A stretch of DNA of 5,512 nucleotides. Origin: an uncultured Clostridia bacterium (GTDB lineage: Bacteria; Bacillota; Clostridia; Oscillospirales; CAG-272). A program made the translations under genes and the position numbers. Under the pieces are notes generated by a model. It did not search any database. It worked only from the letters and a program-made list of their open reading frames with translations, and was not told where the DNA came from. The stretch spans positions 1 through 5,512 of the forward strand of contig CAJONA010000079.1 of the NCBI GenBank assembly GCA_905235755.1, read 5' to 3'. Shown here in pieces: positions 4,255 through 5,512 of the stretch (positions are counted from its first letter, which is position 1; the number at the start of each line of letters is the position of its first letter).

Positions 4255-5512
4255 TTGGTATTTTCGAGCATAGAATTTTTGTACTATTTTCTCGCGGCGG
4301 CGATAGCCGTCTATTTCATTGCGCCAAAAAAAACCAAAAATCTCGTTCTGCTTGTTTTCAGCCTCGTATTTTATTTTTGGGGCGAACAGCTCTACACGCT
4401 GATAATGGTGCTCGACATTGTCCTTGCGTATGTGTTCGGACTGCTTATCGACAAATTCCGCGGAGGAAAAGCGGCAAAGGTGTTTTTGGCGGCGGCCGTC
4501 TCGTCGAGCCTGCTCATTCTCGGTTTTTTCAAATATTCCGATTTTTTCACCGAGAGCATAAACGGGCTGTTCGACATTTCTCTGCCCGTGCTCGGGCTCG
4601 CGCTGCCGATAGGGATAAGCTTTTTCACGTTTCAGGCGATAAGCTACGATATCGACATTTATCGCGGCACGGCTACGGTACAAAAAAACATCGTTTCGCT
4701 TGCGACGTATATCTCGCTTTTCCCGCAGCTGATCGCAGGACCGATCGTGCGGTACACCGACATCGAAAAAGAGCTGGACAAACGGGCGCACACACTTGAA
4801 AATTTTTCAGTCGGCGCGTTTCGTTTCACCGTCGGGCTTGCGAAAAAAGTCATTATCGCCGACAATATCTACGCTTTTGTCGAATTTTTTTCCATCTCGC
4901 AAGACAAGTCCGTGACGTTCTGCTGGGCATATGCGGCGGCGTTTTCGCTTTACGTATATTTCGACTTTTCCGGTTACAGCGATATGGCGATAGGACTCGG
5001 CAGGATATTCGGCTTTCACTTTAACGAAAACTTCGACTACCCGTTCATATCGCAGAGCGTGAGTGAGTTCTGGCGGCGGTGGCACATCTCGCTCGGGAGC
5101 TGGTTCCGCGACTACGTTTATATCCCGCTCGGCGGCAACAGAGTTTCGACGGCGCGGTGGCTGTTCAACATCATGCTCGTGTGGTTTTTGACCGGGCTGT
5201 GGCACGGCGCGTCGTGGAACTTTGTCTTGTGGGGCGTGTATTTCGGCGTTCTTATCGCACTCGAAAAAACGGTATTTCGAGGCATTTTGCGAAAAGCACC
5301 GCGCGTTTTCAGGCATATATATCTTCTCGTCGCCGTCATGGTCAGCTTCGTCATATTCGGCGCCGACGGAGCGGGCGGCGCTTTTACGGATCTTAAAAAT
5401 ATGTTCGGCTTCGGCGGACTGCCGCTGTGGTCGGCTGAAACGGCATACTACTTGTCGTCGTTTGCCGTTATATTTGTCGTCGCTGTCGTCGGCTCGACGC
5501 CGCTCGTAAAAC
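4255..5512 (+). CDS. MBOAT-family O-acyltransferase, AlgI-like (3' truncated)
   Basis: The first 419 residues of a polytopic membrane-bound O-acyltransferase; the family usually runs to about 460-520 residues, so the end lies past the window. The TTG start gives MVFSSIEFLYYF, a typical AlgI-type beginning. Signatures in order are: LPIGISFFTFQAISYDID (117-134), LFPQLIAGPIVRY (155-167), YFDFSGYSDMAIGLGRIFGF (235-254), EFWRRWHISLGSWFRDYVY (271-289), IPLGGNR (290-296), and LTGLWHGASWNF (312-323). The last holds the conserved MBOAT histidine, H317; H277 is in the WRRWH motif. AlgI-like proteins move acyl groups, usually acetyl, across the membrane for O-acylation of exopolysaccharide or wall polymers, normally with an SGNH/AlgJ-like partner. 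Here the partner would be downstream and out of view. The acceptor polymer is not identifiable. No frameshift is seen. Confidence 0.93.
   Translation, partial: MVFSSIEFLYYFLAAAIAVYFIAPKKTKNLVLLVFSLVFYFWGEQLYTLIMVLDIVLAYVFGLLIDKFRGGKAAKVFLAAAVSSSLLILGFFKYSDFFTESINGLFDISLPVLGLALPIGISFFTFQAISYDIDIYRGTATVQKNIVSLATYISLFPQLIAGPIVRYTDIEKELDKRAHTLENFSVGAFRFTVGLAKKVIIADNIYAFVEFFSISQDKSVTFCWAYAAAFSLYVYFDFSGYSDMAIGLGRIFGFHFNENFDYPFISQSVSEFWRRWHISLGSWFRDYVYIPLGGNRVSTARWLFNIMLVWFLTGLWHGASWNFVLWGVYFGVLIALEKTVFRGILRKAPRVFRHIYLLVAVMVSFVIFGADGAGGAFTDLKNMFGFGGLPLWSAETAYYLSSFAVIFVVAVVGSTPLVK

Noticed and set aside
3710..4271. Minus-strand frames of 71-102 residues across the B-C region
   Set aside because: They run through the repeats and have no promoter or Shine-Dalgarno. 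Only the short peptide-like conservation is kept, as a low-interest finding.
4110..5509. Long frames overlapping the MBOAT gene (plus 4110-4799; minus 4234-4791 and 4807-5316; others)
   Set aside because: The frame beginning at 4255 carries all MBOAT signatures without interruption; these are shadows of it.
1..5512. CRISPR array, tRNA or rRNA gene
   Set aside because: There are no regularly spaced identical repeats with unique spacers, and no cloverleaf or rRNA-like sequence was recognised on either strand.

Overview
The window looks like a chromosomal stretch from a Clostridia-like Bacillota (Firmicutes) bacterium. The signs are strong GGAGG ribosome binding sites, sigma-A type promoters close to consensus, frequent ATA isoleucine codons, and protein families typical of the group. 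The order or genus cannot be fixed from sequence alone. Nothing points to a phage, plasmid or CRISPR locus.

Layout from left to right. Positions 1-391 hold copy A of an interspersed, hairpin-rich repeat plus a terminator. Positions 392-913 on the minus strand encode a small SLOG/DUF1273-family protein with its own consensus promoter. Positions 914-1143 are a short divergent promoter region. Positions 1144-3396 on the plus strand encode a 750-residue membrane protein that joins an N-terminal flippase-like domain (LPG_synthase_TM) to a C-terminal GT-B glycosyltransferase (GT4). A strong intrinsic terminator follows at 3411-3444. Positions 3445-4254 have no gene; they hold repeat copy B (inverted), a 160-base spacer and repeat copy C (direct). 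From 4255 to the right edge, a TTG-initiated, 3'-truncated gene encodes an AlgI-like MBOAT O-acyltransferase.

Two of the three genes point to cell-envelope chemistry. The fusion protein could make a glycolipid on the cytoplasmic face and help move it across the membrane, by analogy with MprF, which couples a synthase to the same kind of flippase domain. The MBOAT protein would pass acyl (usually acetyl) groups across the membrane to an extracellular polymer, normally with an SGNH/AlgJ-like partner that would lie beyond the right edge. The genes are separated by terminators and repeats, so they are neighbours rather than one operon. The SLOG protein stands alone and its ligand is unknown.

The least explained structure is the repeat family. 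Three diverged copies share block order and two hairpins whose stems differ by paired changes. Copies A and B, in inverted orientation, bracket the SLOG and flippase-glycosyltransferase genes. B and C face each other head to head.
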